DNA from: Nemertoderma westbladi
Taxonomy: Eukaryota > Xenacoelomorpha > Nemertodermatida > Nemertodermatidae
Assembly (NCBI GenBank): GCA_032718475.1
Contig: JAUCBJ010008709.1
Location: forward strand, 46,234-110,233
Reading direction: 5' to 3'
Length of the DNA: 64,000 nt
Part shown: piece by piece, positions 31,890-41,934 of the stretch
Numbering within the stretch: position 1 is the stretch's first letter
Layout: the number at the start of each line of letters is the position of its first letter
The notes under the pieces: model-generated
What the model saw: only the letters and a program-made list of their open reading frames with translations
The model's database searches: none
Told to the model about the DNA's origin: nothing
Made by a program: the position numbers and the translations under genes

Positions 31890-32456
31890 AAGGGGTAGTA
31901 ATATCATACCCAGAGGGAGCTGCCTGGAAAGCCGACTCCAAGAAAAGAACTCCACCCCACACCTGATAGTAGATCGGGTTCCAGCGGGGACAGTACAAAC
32001 CCCGAAGCCACACAAAGGGAGGTTAGAGGTCAAACCACCTCGGAGGGGAGACAGCTAGCAGGGGTTAGCAACAGGGGGGAAACACTCCCAGAGAGTGGAA
32101 AGGCGTGAAGTAGGTTATTAGCCAATAGGGGCGAAGGAGAGCATCCACTAGGTAGGAGGCCAAAATAATGTAGGGGTGAAGTAATCACACATATTATCCC
32201 ATACATACTGATTTATTATTCAGTTACCAGATTGTCAGTTTCAGTGCAGACCGGCATTATTGTCTTACCGTCATCACAGTGCTGTTATATGCTGTCATAT
32301 TATATCGCTATTACCGGTCCTATCATTTTACTGTGCTATCACTACGCATATTATTATATATATCGGAACGAAAGAACATCGAACTCAAACATTTTCCCAT
32401 CAGCTTGCTGTGACGCATACAACATAACCCGGTCGGGATCCCTTGATCCCGTCACA

Positions 32457-33744
32457 ATATGTATTGTAATAAATAAAAAAAACTTTTTCTCTTGCATTTA
32501 AGTTAATATATACATAACAACCCCCAGTCAGTTAGTAAGTCGGTACATTCAATTATCACATATATATGAAGTAAATAGCCTAATTCCGACATCACTGCAT
32601 GTTGTCAAATCTTATATAATTTTTGTGCTGTGTGTTTGCTCTAGCAAACTACCAGTTTTCCATTGGTAACATGTTTACTTACCGTAGGCCTATAGGGTTC
32701 CAATGTTCTGAGGTCTGACGTCTGTTTGGGCTAGATGGTAACTGAGTTGATGGTGCGATTAATATAGGTCATTTGTGCAATATAGATAGGCTTGGCTAAT
32801 TCCCTGTCCAGCTGATGATGGTGTGGAGGATTAGCGCATACTGGTCCAAGATGCCGAAACGCAACCATATTTTTCACAAATTAATTATTTTTTCCCTAGT
32901 CCTACCCCTTTCACAGCGACAAAATTCTCATATATATTCTTATAGAATATAGGCTTAGCTTCAGTGCAGTTTATTACTGGTATAATTTAGTGTATGGTTG
33001 TTAGGTTATATGGTTAGGGTTGCGATATGTAGCTGTATGTAGAGCATGTTATTATGTTATTTTTGTTTGTGTTTTTTGTTTGTTTTGGTTGTGTCCTTTG
33101 ATGGCCCTAGGGGCTGAGAAGTATTTTGGGCTTAAAGTTCTGATTCTATATATTTTTTGTAGTTTAAGGGGTGTATGACTCTTGTGTTTACTTTTAAGTT
33201 AATATATACATAAAAAATCCCTGTTTGTCAGTATGTCTGTCGGTACATTCAAGTCTTTTCAAGATTCAAGTCTTCAAGTCTTTTTTACTTAACATTATTT
33301 TCTAAGTAAAATTAAACTATTAACATTTTTCCTGTTTAAAGTATTTTTCTAACTAATTGATCTAACTATCTCTTCTAAACCAATTGAAATGTTGTAGAGT
33401 TCACGATTTGACACGATTGAAGAAAAATTAGAAACAAGCATTCTTTCCTTTAGAATAGACCCTTACAGAAATATACTATAATAATTCTTCAGGAATTTCA
33501 TACTCTTAGTTTTATGTACTTTTGGATTCACAGTATAACCATTAATTTAATTTTTTATTTAAAAAAAATGCTGAACTAAATAGCTCGGTTTAATAGCTAG
33601 GAAGAAATTTCATCAAACAAAATTAATACCATAAATTTAAACATAATGAACAAATATTATCAAATAAAAAATTTGAATGACTATCTTAAAATTCTGATGT
33701 GATAGAAAGTCTTGATATAAACAGTGTTAATAAGCATGTTATAA
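32457..33744 (+). other. Non-coding AT-rich DNA with a diverged direct repeat
   Basis: TTTAAGTTAATATATACATA followed by a CAGT...GTCGGTACATTCAA block occurs at about 32499-32554 and 33192-33252, roughly 690 bp apart. No ORF of note was seen. Confidence 0.6.
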
Positions 33745-34010
33745 TGCCGTGTCCGAGTGGATACGGCGCCTGAACTGCTTATACACAATAGTGTGTGGTG
33801 GCACAGGTTCGAATCCGACTAAAGGCTGTAGAAATTTCGCATTGTTGTGTCCCTAGGCAAGACACTTTAGACATTAGTGCCTACGCCAACCCAGCGGTAT
33901 AATGGGAACCTGGCTTTGCTGGGGTAATGATAATAAAAGCGCTTTGAGTATGCTGAGCGTAGAAAAGCGCTATATAAATAACCAATATTATTATTATTAT
34001 TATTATAATT
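33745..34010 (+). mobile_element. tRNA-derived SINE
   Basis: The head has an A box GTCCGAGTGGATACGGCG and a B box GGTTCGAATCC (33806-33816). The body includes GTGTCCCTAGGCAAGACACTT and CCCAGCGGTATAATGGGAAC. The tail is GAAAAGCGCTATATAAATAA followed by (ATT)n. This body and tail are familiar from SINEs of several marine invertebrate groups. Target-site duplications were not resolved. Confidence 0.85.
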
Positions 34011-34196
34011 GTTATTGTCAAAGGTTTTTTGTATTTCTGCCATTGTCGCTCAGCTATAAACTCTTCAAACGATCAGCTCCTTCCATACTCTTTGTATACA
34101 CGTTGCTAAGAGACGCGGACGGGGTCAGAAGATTGGTGATCAGAAGTTCTTCATCGTCTTCATCTTTTTTCTGTAAAAGTTTTATATTTTAGAAAT

Positions 34197-34533
34197 AAAA
34201 TATTCGAGATACCCGCCCCCCAAATATTCGTACTTGAGATACCCGCCCCCCCAAATATTCGTACTTGAGATACCCGCCCCCCCCAAATATTCGTACTTGA
34301 GATACCCGCCCCCCCAAATATTCGTACTTGAGATACCCGCCCCCCAAATATTCGTACTTGAGATACCCGCCCCCCCAAATATTCGTACTTGAGATACCCG
34401 CCCCCCAAATATTCGTACTTGAGATACCCGCCCCCCCAAATATTCGTACTTGAGATACCCGCCCCCCAAATATTCGTACTTGAGATACCCGCCCCCCCCA
34501 AATATTCGTACTTGAGATACCCGCCCCCCCAAA
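34197..34533 (+). repeat. 30-32-bp C-rich minisatellite, about 11 copies
   Basis: The unit is GATACCCGCCCCCC plus AAATATTCGTACTTGA. Length differences come only from the C-run (6 to 8 C). The long minus-strand frames across it are artefacts. Confidence 0.95.
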
Positions 34534-34652
34534 TCTTTCTATGAATCTTAATGAGATTGCTTGAAATTCTAAATAGATATAGTTATTTCACTCAACTCCT
34601 CCATGAATCCGAATTTTTATCTTGCTCGCTTTTTTTTTTAGCTACAAGCGAT

Positions 34653-37600
34653 TAATCTGTTCGATATTAAAAAGTTTAAACTATTATTGTTGCACAGATG
34701 ACTGGTATCATAATCTGTTCGATATTAACACGTTTAAACTATTATTGTTGCACAGATGACTGGTATCATAAACTGTTCGATATTAACACGTTTAAACTAT
34801 TATTGGTGCACAGATGACTGGTATCATAAACTGTTCGATATTAAAACGTTTAAACTATTATTGTTGCACAGATGACTGGTATCATAAACTGTTCGATATT
34901 AAAACGTTTAAACTATTATTGTTGCACAGATGACTGGTATCATAAACTGTTATATATTAAAACGTTTAAACTATTATTGTTGCACAGATGACTAGTACCA
35001 TATAATCTGTTCGATATTAAAACGTTTAAACTATTATTGTTGCACAGATGACTGGTACCATATAATCTGTTCGATATTAAAACGTTTAAACTATTATTGT
35101 TGCACAGATGACTGGTATCATAAACTGTTCGATATTAAAACGTTTAAACTATTATTGTTGCACAGAAGACTGGTATCATAAACTGTTCGATATTAAAACG
35201 TTTAAACTATTATTGTTGCACAGATGACTGGTACCATATAATCTGTTCGATATTAAAACGTTTAAACTATTATTGTTGCACAGATGACTGGTATCATAAA
35301 CTGTTCGATATTAAAACGTTTAAACTATTATTGGTGCACAGATGACTGGTATCATAAACTGTTCGATATTAAAACGTTTAAACTATTATTGTTGCACAGA
35401 TGACTGGTACCATATAATCTGTTCGATATTAAAACGTTTAAACTATTATTGTTGCACAGATGACTGGTATCATAAACTGTTCGATATTAAAACGTTTAAA
35501 CTATTATTGTTGCACAGAAGACTGGTATCATAAACTGTTCGATATTAAAACGTTTAAACTATTATTGTTGCACAGATGACTGGTACCATATAATCTGTTC
35601 GATATTAAAACGTTTAAACTATTATTGTTGCACAGATGACTGGTATCATAAACTGTTCGATATTAAAACGTTTAAACTATTATTGTTGCACAGAAGACTG
35701 GTATCATAAACTGTTCGATATTAACACGTTTAAGCTATTATTGTTGCACAGATAACTGGTATCATAAACTGTTCGATATTAAAACGTTTAAACTATTATT
35801 GTTGCACAGATAACTGGTATCATAAACTGTTCGATATTAAAACGTTTAAACTATTATTGTTGCACAGATAACTGGTATCATAAACTGTTCGATATTAACA
35901 CGTTTAAACTATTATTGTTGCACAGATAACTGGTATCATAAACTGTTCGATATTAAAACGTTTAAACTATTATTGTTGCACAGATGACTGGTACCATATA
36001 ATCTGTTCGATATTAAAACGTTTAAACTATTATTGTTGCACAGATGACTGGTATCATAAACTGTTTGATATTAAAACGTTTAAACTATTATTGTTGCACA
36101 GATGACTGGTATCATAATCTGTTCGATATTAAAACGTTTAAACTATTATTGTTGCACAGATGACTGGTATCATAAACTGTTTGATATTAAAACGTTTAAA
36201 CTATTATTGGTGCACAGATGACTGGTATCATAAACTGTTTGATATTAAAACGTTTAAACTATTATTGGTGCACAGATGACTGGTATCATAAACTGTTCGA
36301 TATTAAAACGTTTAAACTATTATTGTTGCACAGATAACTGGTATCATAATCTGTTCGATATTAACACGTTTAAACTATTATTGTTGCACAGATGACTGGT
36401 ATCATAAACTGTTTGATATTAAAACGTTTAAACTATTATTGTTGCACAGATGACTGGTATCATAATCTGTTCGATATTAAAACGTTTAAACTATTATTGT
36501 TGCACAGATGACTGGTATCATAAACTGTTTGATATTAAAACGTTTAAACTATTATTGGTGCACAGATGACTGGTATCATAAACTGTTTGATATTAAAACG
36601 TTTAAACTATTATTGGTGCACAGATGACTGGTATCATAAACTGTTCGATATTAAAACGTTTAAACTATTATTGTTGCACAGATGACTGGTATCATAATCT
36701 GTTCGATATTAACACGTTTAAACTATTATTGTTGCACAGATGACTGGTATCATAAACTGTTCGATATTAAAACGTTTAAACTATTATTGTTGCACAGATA
36801 ACTGGTATCATAAACTGTTCGATATTAAAACGTTTAAACTATTATTGTTGCACAGATGACTGGTATCATAAACTGTTTGATATTAAAACGTTTAAACTAT
36901 TATTGGTGCACAGATGACTGGTATCATAAACTGTTTGATATTAAAACGTTTAAACTATTATTGGTGCACAGATGACTGGTATCATAAACTGTTCGATATT
37001 AAAACGTTTAAACTATTATTGTTGCACAGATGACTGGTATCATAATCTGTTCGATATTAACACGTTTAAACTATTATTGTTGCACAGATGACTGGTATCA
37101 TAAACTGTTCGATATTAAAACGTTTAAACTATTATTGTTGCACAGATAACTGGTATCATAAACTGTTCGATATTAAAACGTTTAAACTATTATTGTTGCA
37201 CAGATGACTGGTATCATAATCTGTTCGATATTAACACGTTTAAACTATTATTGTTGCACAGATAACTGGTATCATAAACTGTTCGATATTAAAACGTTTA
37301 AACTATTATTGTTGCACAGATAACTGGTATCATAATCTGTTCGATATTAAAACGTTTAAACTATTATTGTTGCACAGATGACTGGTATCATAAACTGTTC
37401 GATATTAAAACGTTTAAACTATTATTGTTGCACAGATGACTGGTATCATAAACTGTTCGATATTAAAACGTTTTAACTATTATTGTTGCACAGATGACTG
37501 GTATCATAATCTGTTCGATATTAAAACGTTTAAACTATTATTGTTGCACAGATAACTGGTATCATAAACTGTTTGATATTAAAACGTTTAAACTATTATT

Positions 37601-38138
37601 GATGCACAGATGACTGGTATCATAATCTGTTCGATATTAACACGTTTAAACTATTATTGTTGCACAGATGACTGGTATCATAACCTGTTTGATATAAAAC
37701 GTTTAAACTATTATTGTTGCACAGATGACTGGTATCATAAACTGTTTGATATTAAAACGTTTAAACTATTATTGTTGCACAGATAACTGGTATCATAATC
37801 TGTTCGATATTAAAACGTTTAAACTATTATTGTTGCACAGATAACTGGTATCATAAACTGTTCGATATTAACACGTTTAAACTATTATTGTTGCACAGAT
37901 GACTGGTATCATAATCTGTTCGATATTAACACGTTTAAACTATTATTGTTGCACAGATGACTGGTATCATAAACTGTTTGATATTAAAACGTTTAAACTA
38001 TTATTGTTGCACAGATGACTGGTATCATAAACTGTCCGATATTAAAACGTTTAAACTATTATTGGTGCACAGATGACTGGTATCATAAACTGGTTGATAT
38101 TAAAACGTTTAAACTATTATTGATGCACAGATGACTGG
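34653..38138 (+). repeat. 58-bp satellite, array 1 (about 60 monomers)
   Basis: The monomer begins AAACTGTTCGATATTAAAAC and continues GTTTAAACTATTATTGTTGC, then ACAGATGACTGGTATCAT. Each carries the 8-bp palindrome GTTTAAAC. Variants are TTTGATATT, TTAACACG, TTGGTGCAC, GATAACTGG, CAGAAGACTGG and ACCATATAATCTG. Cut at its right by the Polinton-like element. Confidence 0.97.
38133..38138 (+). repeat. Target-site duplication GACTGG (left)
   Basis: GACTGG is the satellite sequence before the element and recurs at 41935-41940 after it; the intact monomer has it once. Confidence 0.9.
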
Positions 38139-38655
38139 AGTAGTAATGGTTACCCCTTTTCGGCGACAGTTGGACCTACTTCGCACCTTGGGTGTTAAGT
38201 AGGTCATTAATTAATTAAACAATTAATTAATTGGTCGATTAAACAATTAATTAATTGTTTAATCAATCGATTTGTATCAAATAATGTTGCCAAAGGCAAT
38301 TTAATTTGACACAAATCAATCAGATAGGGACGCGAGATGAATAAATTGTACTACAGCAAACGAAATATACAACACAATAGGCACTGTACAATATAATATA
38401 CAATACATTTGTATTATTTTTGCCATACAGTAGGTAAAGGTAGAATTAAATATAAACATGCGAGCGGGGCCCAAAACATAAATTACCCTCACTCGAAAAT
38501 AAAGTGGACCAGTTTGGCCCTGAGTCATCCCTCAATAATCTGCGGTCGTTGGGCTCTTATTAGACGTAGCATGACTAATCCCATCGAATCCTATACTGTA
38601 TGTCAACGCGTGAATGGGACCTGCGATAGAGTTTAAATTATTCAAACCTACAGCT
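38139..38655 (+). repeat. Left terminal inverted repeat
   Basis: Matches the reverse complement of 41400-41934 with scattered changes. It contains nested AATTAATTAATTGTTTAATC-type palindromes at 38195-38275 that would form hairpins. Confidence 0.93.
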
Positions 38656-39417
38656 GTGGGTGGGGACTGCCTTGGTATGTTGCCTTGATAGCCTTTAGCT
38701 TCGTTATCATGTAAGATTGGAAACCTTCGGTTTGCATCTTACGCGCCAGCATCACCTCAATCGCACATAGGCCAACTACAACCATTAATTACCGCATATG
38801 CGAGCGCATATGTTAATTTAAACCTGCGCGCCTGATCGCACATAATTAAATAAGGCCCTCTTTTAATACATAAGTTATATACAGTTTATCTTCAATTTAT
38901 TGAATTTGTTTTTATTTACAACCCTAATTGTTCTACTGTATTATAATTTAAGTTTTATTATAACAAGCTATATCCTGTTAATCTTATTAATTTTATTTGT
39001 ACTGAGGTTTTCGAAGGCGCTGTTTCCAATGGTCCTACTCTCAAAACGATCTAACCTACTGTATAATTAATTACTTAAGTCTGCGAGGTATGCGTAAGTA
39101 ACAAATCTCGTTTACCAGTTTTCCTTAAAAAATATGAAGCTATATTGCTTAAGATTTCTGAGGGGCGAGCCATGAGGTAAGATGTTTGAGACTTTTTTAG
39201 ATATATTATTACTTAATTTTGACCCCCCAGTCGATATCTATTACAATATAGGCTATATCTTTTTGCGGAGTCACAGAGTAGTCTGAAGATCCGAGTCTGC
39301 TGCTAGAGGGTGAAATGTCTCAAAGTAAAAACCATACGGTAGCTATGAATTGGTTACTAGGCAATAATACTACATTTTGTATAGTTAGGCCTATTGCTGA
39401 TCGAACGAAAACTGCCC
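38656..39417. other. Polinton-like interior, non-coding
   Basis: No convincing ORF. A hairpin lies at 38711-38742: GTAAGAT/ATCTTAC enclosing AAACC-TTC-GGTTT. A short GCATATGCGAGCGCATATG palindrome lies near 38795. Confidence 0.6.
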
Positions 39418-39492
39418 TGGTCCATGTGAGGATTGAACCCACGACCTATTGGAGATGTGAATTCAAAGCAACCACTACACCAAGGTGGAACA
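39418..39492 (-). repeat. tRNA-like SINE head
   Basis: On the minus strand: CCTTGGTGTAGTGGTTGC (A-box-like) and GTGGGTTCAATCCTC (B-box-like), spaced as in tRNA-derived SINEs. Weak pairing argues against a working tRNA. Confidence 0.55.
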
Positions 39493-39559
39493 GTAACGTT
39501 TGAATTTGTTCGTTAACGTTCGAATTTGTAAGACTCTGATTTAAGACCTGAGGCACTCC

Positions 39560-40016
39560 CCACAACCACAACCACAGCCACAACCACAACCACAACCACA
39601 GCCACAACCACAGCCACAACCACAGCCACAGCCACAGCCACAGCCACAGCCACAACCACAACCACAGCCACAACCACAACCACAGCCACAGCCACAGCCA
39701 CAGCCACAACCACAGCCACAACCACAGCCACAGCCACAGCCACAACCACAGCCACAACCACAGCCACAACCACAACCACAACCACAGCCACAACCACAGC
39801 CACAACCACAGCCACAACCACAACCACAGCCACAACCACAGCCACAGCCACAACCACAACCACAACCACAGCCACAGCCACAGCCACAACCACAACCACA
39901 GCCACAGCCACAACCACAGCCACAACCACAGCCACAGCCACAGCCACAGCCACAACCACAGCCACAACCACAGCCACAGCCACAGCCACAACCACAGCCA
40001 CAACCACAGCCACAAC
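39560..40016 (+). repeat. (CCACAA/CCACAG)n microsatellite, about 76 units
   Basis: A hexamer array in which each unit ends in A or G. A short remnant of the same motif in opposite sense (GGCTGTGGCTGTGGTTGTGG) lies at 41338-41361. Frames reading LW, AV or CG repeats are artefacts. Confidence 0.97.
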
Positions 40017-40335
40017 TTCTCCCCACAGGAGAATATTTGTTTATCTGTTGTCAAAATGTTTAACTAATTTGATGTTTTGGTTACTCATTCATTATGCATT
40101 TAAAATAGGATCAGACAGGACTGATCATTTATAGTGGTTTATAATATATAATATATATTAGACCATTACACAAATTAAAATTACAAATACAATTACCCAC
40201 CACCACACAAAACGACTCAGAACTCAGGATCAAGTTGACTTTATTTGTTTAATTAAGCATATTATTATGAAATTACATAATTAATACGACTAAATATAAT
40301 AAATATTTCAAACATATACAATATTTCAGTTATAA
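40017..40335. other. AT-rich spacer with poly(A) signal for the minus-strand ORF
   Basis: AATAAA on the minus strand at 40240-40245, about 90 bp after the stop at 40336. Nothing else was recognised. Confidence 0.6.
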
Positions 40336-41086
40336 TTAATGTCTCGCATTAACTGTACGACTGTTACTGTTCATAATCCTAGGTCGATATACAACAGTTG
40401 CTGGAGATATAACTTTTCCATTCCCTACTCTGATTTTCTGTCCATTTTCATTGTCATTCTCCTCTGATGCTTCCTCACTGTCATCGCTACTCTCCTTTGA
40501 TTCTTCCTCACTGTCATCGCTACTCTCCTCCGATTCATCCTCATCACTCTCATTTCCATCATTATCACTCTCCTTATGCGAATGTTTCTGCATTTCATTC
40601 AATTGTCTAATTATTTTCTGCAATTTATTTTTATTTCCTAATACATGTCTTAATATCTCCTCATTATCTGAGTCATTATCCTCACCACTTTCATGTTCCT
40701 CGACTTCTTTCTCGCTCTCATTTTCTTCACCACCACTCTCATTTTCTTCTTTCTCTATCTCACTCTCCGTTTCATCATTCTCACTTTCCTCTGATTTATC
40801 CTCTTCCTCACTCTCATCGTCCTTTTCACTATGTGGCTGTTTCTGTATATTTTTCAAAATATTCATGATTTTCTCGAATTTATGTTTCATCATTTGTTTA
40901 ATCTCTAGAAAATCACTCTCAACTCTCTTTTTGTTCTCTTCTTCACTAAAAATATCATCATTTTTTTTTTAATTTCTTTGGGGAAGGTTCCATTACACCT
41001 TCCTTTCTATGTATACTCATATGTCGGGATATACTGTCTCGTCTCATTTCTTTATTACAAACCAAACATCTTTCATAGCTAGGCAT
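40336..41086 (-). pseudogene. C2H2 zinc-finger / acidic protein of the Polinton-like element, one frame break
   Basis: The start is ATG at 41086. The N-terminus carries C-x2-C-x11-H-x3-H (CLVCNKEMRRDSISRHMSIH, residues 7-26), then a basic PSPKKLKK stretch. At an A10 run (plus-strand T run 40961-40970) the frame is lost, by one base extra or two missing. It continues as 185 residues from 40893 that are strongly acidic (ESEEEDKSEESENDETES, SEESSDDSEEESKESSDDSE) with two short helical segments (FEKIMNILKNIQKQ, LQKIIRQLNEMQK), ending RPRIMNSNSRTVNARH. A TATA box lies about 140 bp upstream and AATAAA downstream. A DNA-binding or chromatin-binding role is a guess. The break may be mutation, sequence error or programmed slippage. 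Confidence 0.6.
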
Positions 41087-41224
41087 TATATAGCAATGTC
41101 AATTGATATTATGAATTTTCGCTGAATGATTTTACAAAATTTTAAATAAATAAAACTTTTATGAAAATAAATAAAACTTTTAAAAATAAAAATTAGAGAA
41201 TGAATGAGAATGCGGTGAATGGGG

Positions 41225-41237
41225 GCTTTTATAGAGG
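41225..41237 (-). promoter_or_regulatory. TATA box upstream of the zinc-finger ORF
   Basis: Minus-strand TCTATAAAAGCCC, about 140 bp before the ATG at 41086. Confidence 0.6.
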
Positions 41238-41399
41238 GAGGCTAGAATGGAGTTGTGAAAAAAGAATAATCTATTGTAAACCAGATGTTTCTTGAATTTT
41301 TCTCAGGCGTATTTGACAATAAAGTGGGTGAAGGTGTGGCTGTGGCTGTGGTTGTGGCTGTTTATTATAATTTTCTTAGGCGAATTGATGTAATAACGA

Positions 41400-41934
41400 A
41401 GCTATAGGTTTGAATAATTTAAACTCTATCGCAGGTCCCATTCACGCGTTGACATACAGTATAGGATTCGATGTTTGGATTAGTCATGCTACGGTTAATA
41501 AGAGCCCAACAACCGCAGATTATTGAGGGATGACTCAGGGCCAAAATGGTCCACTTTATTTTCGAGTGAGGGTAATTTATGTTTTGGGCCCCGCTCGTGT
41601 CTTTATATTTAATTCTACCTTTACCTACTGTACAACAAAAATAATACAAATGTATTGTATATTATATTGTAATGTACAGTGCCTATTGTGTTGTATATTT
41701 TATCTACTGTAGTACAATTTATTCATCTCGCGTCCCTATCTGATTGATTTGTGTCAAATTAAATTGCCTTTGGCAACATTATTTGATACAAATCGATTGA
41801 TTAAACAATTAATTAATTGTTTAATCGACCAATTAATTAATTGTTTAATTAATTAATGACCTACTTAACACCCAAGGTGCGAAGTAGGTCCAACTGTCGC
41901 CGAAAAGGGGTAACCATTACTACTGACTGGTATC
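41400..41934 (-). repeat. Right terminal inverted repeat
   Basis: Pairs with 38139-38655 and ends CCATTACTACT, directly before the GACTGG duplication. Confidence 0.93.

Larger units (their letters stand above)
31303..32456 (+). repeat. Putative LTR with TATA box and hairpin leader
   Basis: The segment runs from TGTGGGGATG to GATCCCGTCACA (TG...CA). It contains TATAAAA at 31803-31809 and, about 50 bp later, a perfect 11-bp hairpin. The 3' end is GC-rich with GGGATCCCTTGATCCC. An AATAAATAAAAAA sequence lies just beyond. No second LTR is in the window, so the ends are provisional. Confidence 0.4.
38139..41934. mobile_element. Non-autonomous Polinton/Maverick-like element (3,796 bp)
   Basis: Terminal inverted repeats of about 517 and 535 bp start AGTAGTAATGGTTACCCC and end in its complement. 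A 6-bp duplication of GACTGG flanks it. Long TIRs, 5'-AG ends and 6-bp duplications are the published hallmarks of Polintons; the usual 15-20 kb set (PolB, integrase, ATPase, capsid) is absent. The interior holds a tRNA-like sequence, a (CCACAR)n array and one zinc-finger/acidic ORF with its own TATA and poly(A) signals. A different DNA transposon class with 6-bp duplications cannot be excluded. Confidence 0.7.

Noticed and set aside
34160-34532. Two overlapping 113-116-residue frames
   Set aside because: Translations of the 30-bp minisatellite.
34653-38138. CRISPR-like regular array
   Set aside because: Head-to-tail satellite with no unique spacers; the context is eukaryotic.
39446-40054. 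Long frames reading LW, AV or CG dipeptides
   Set aside because: They are translations of the CCACAR hexamer array in three phases.
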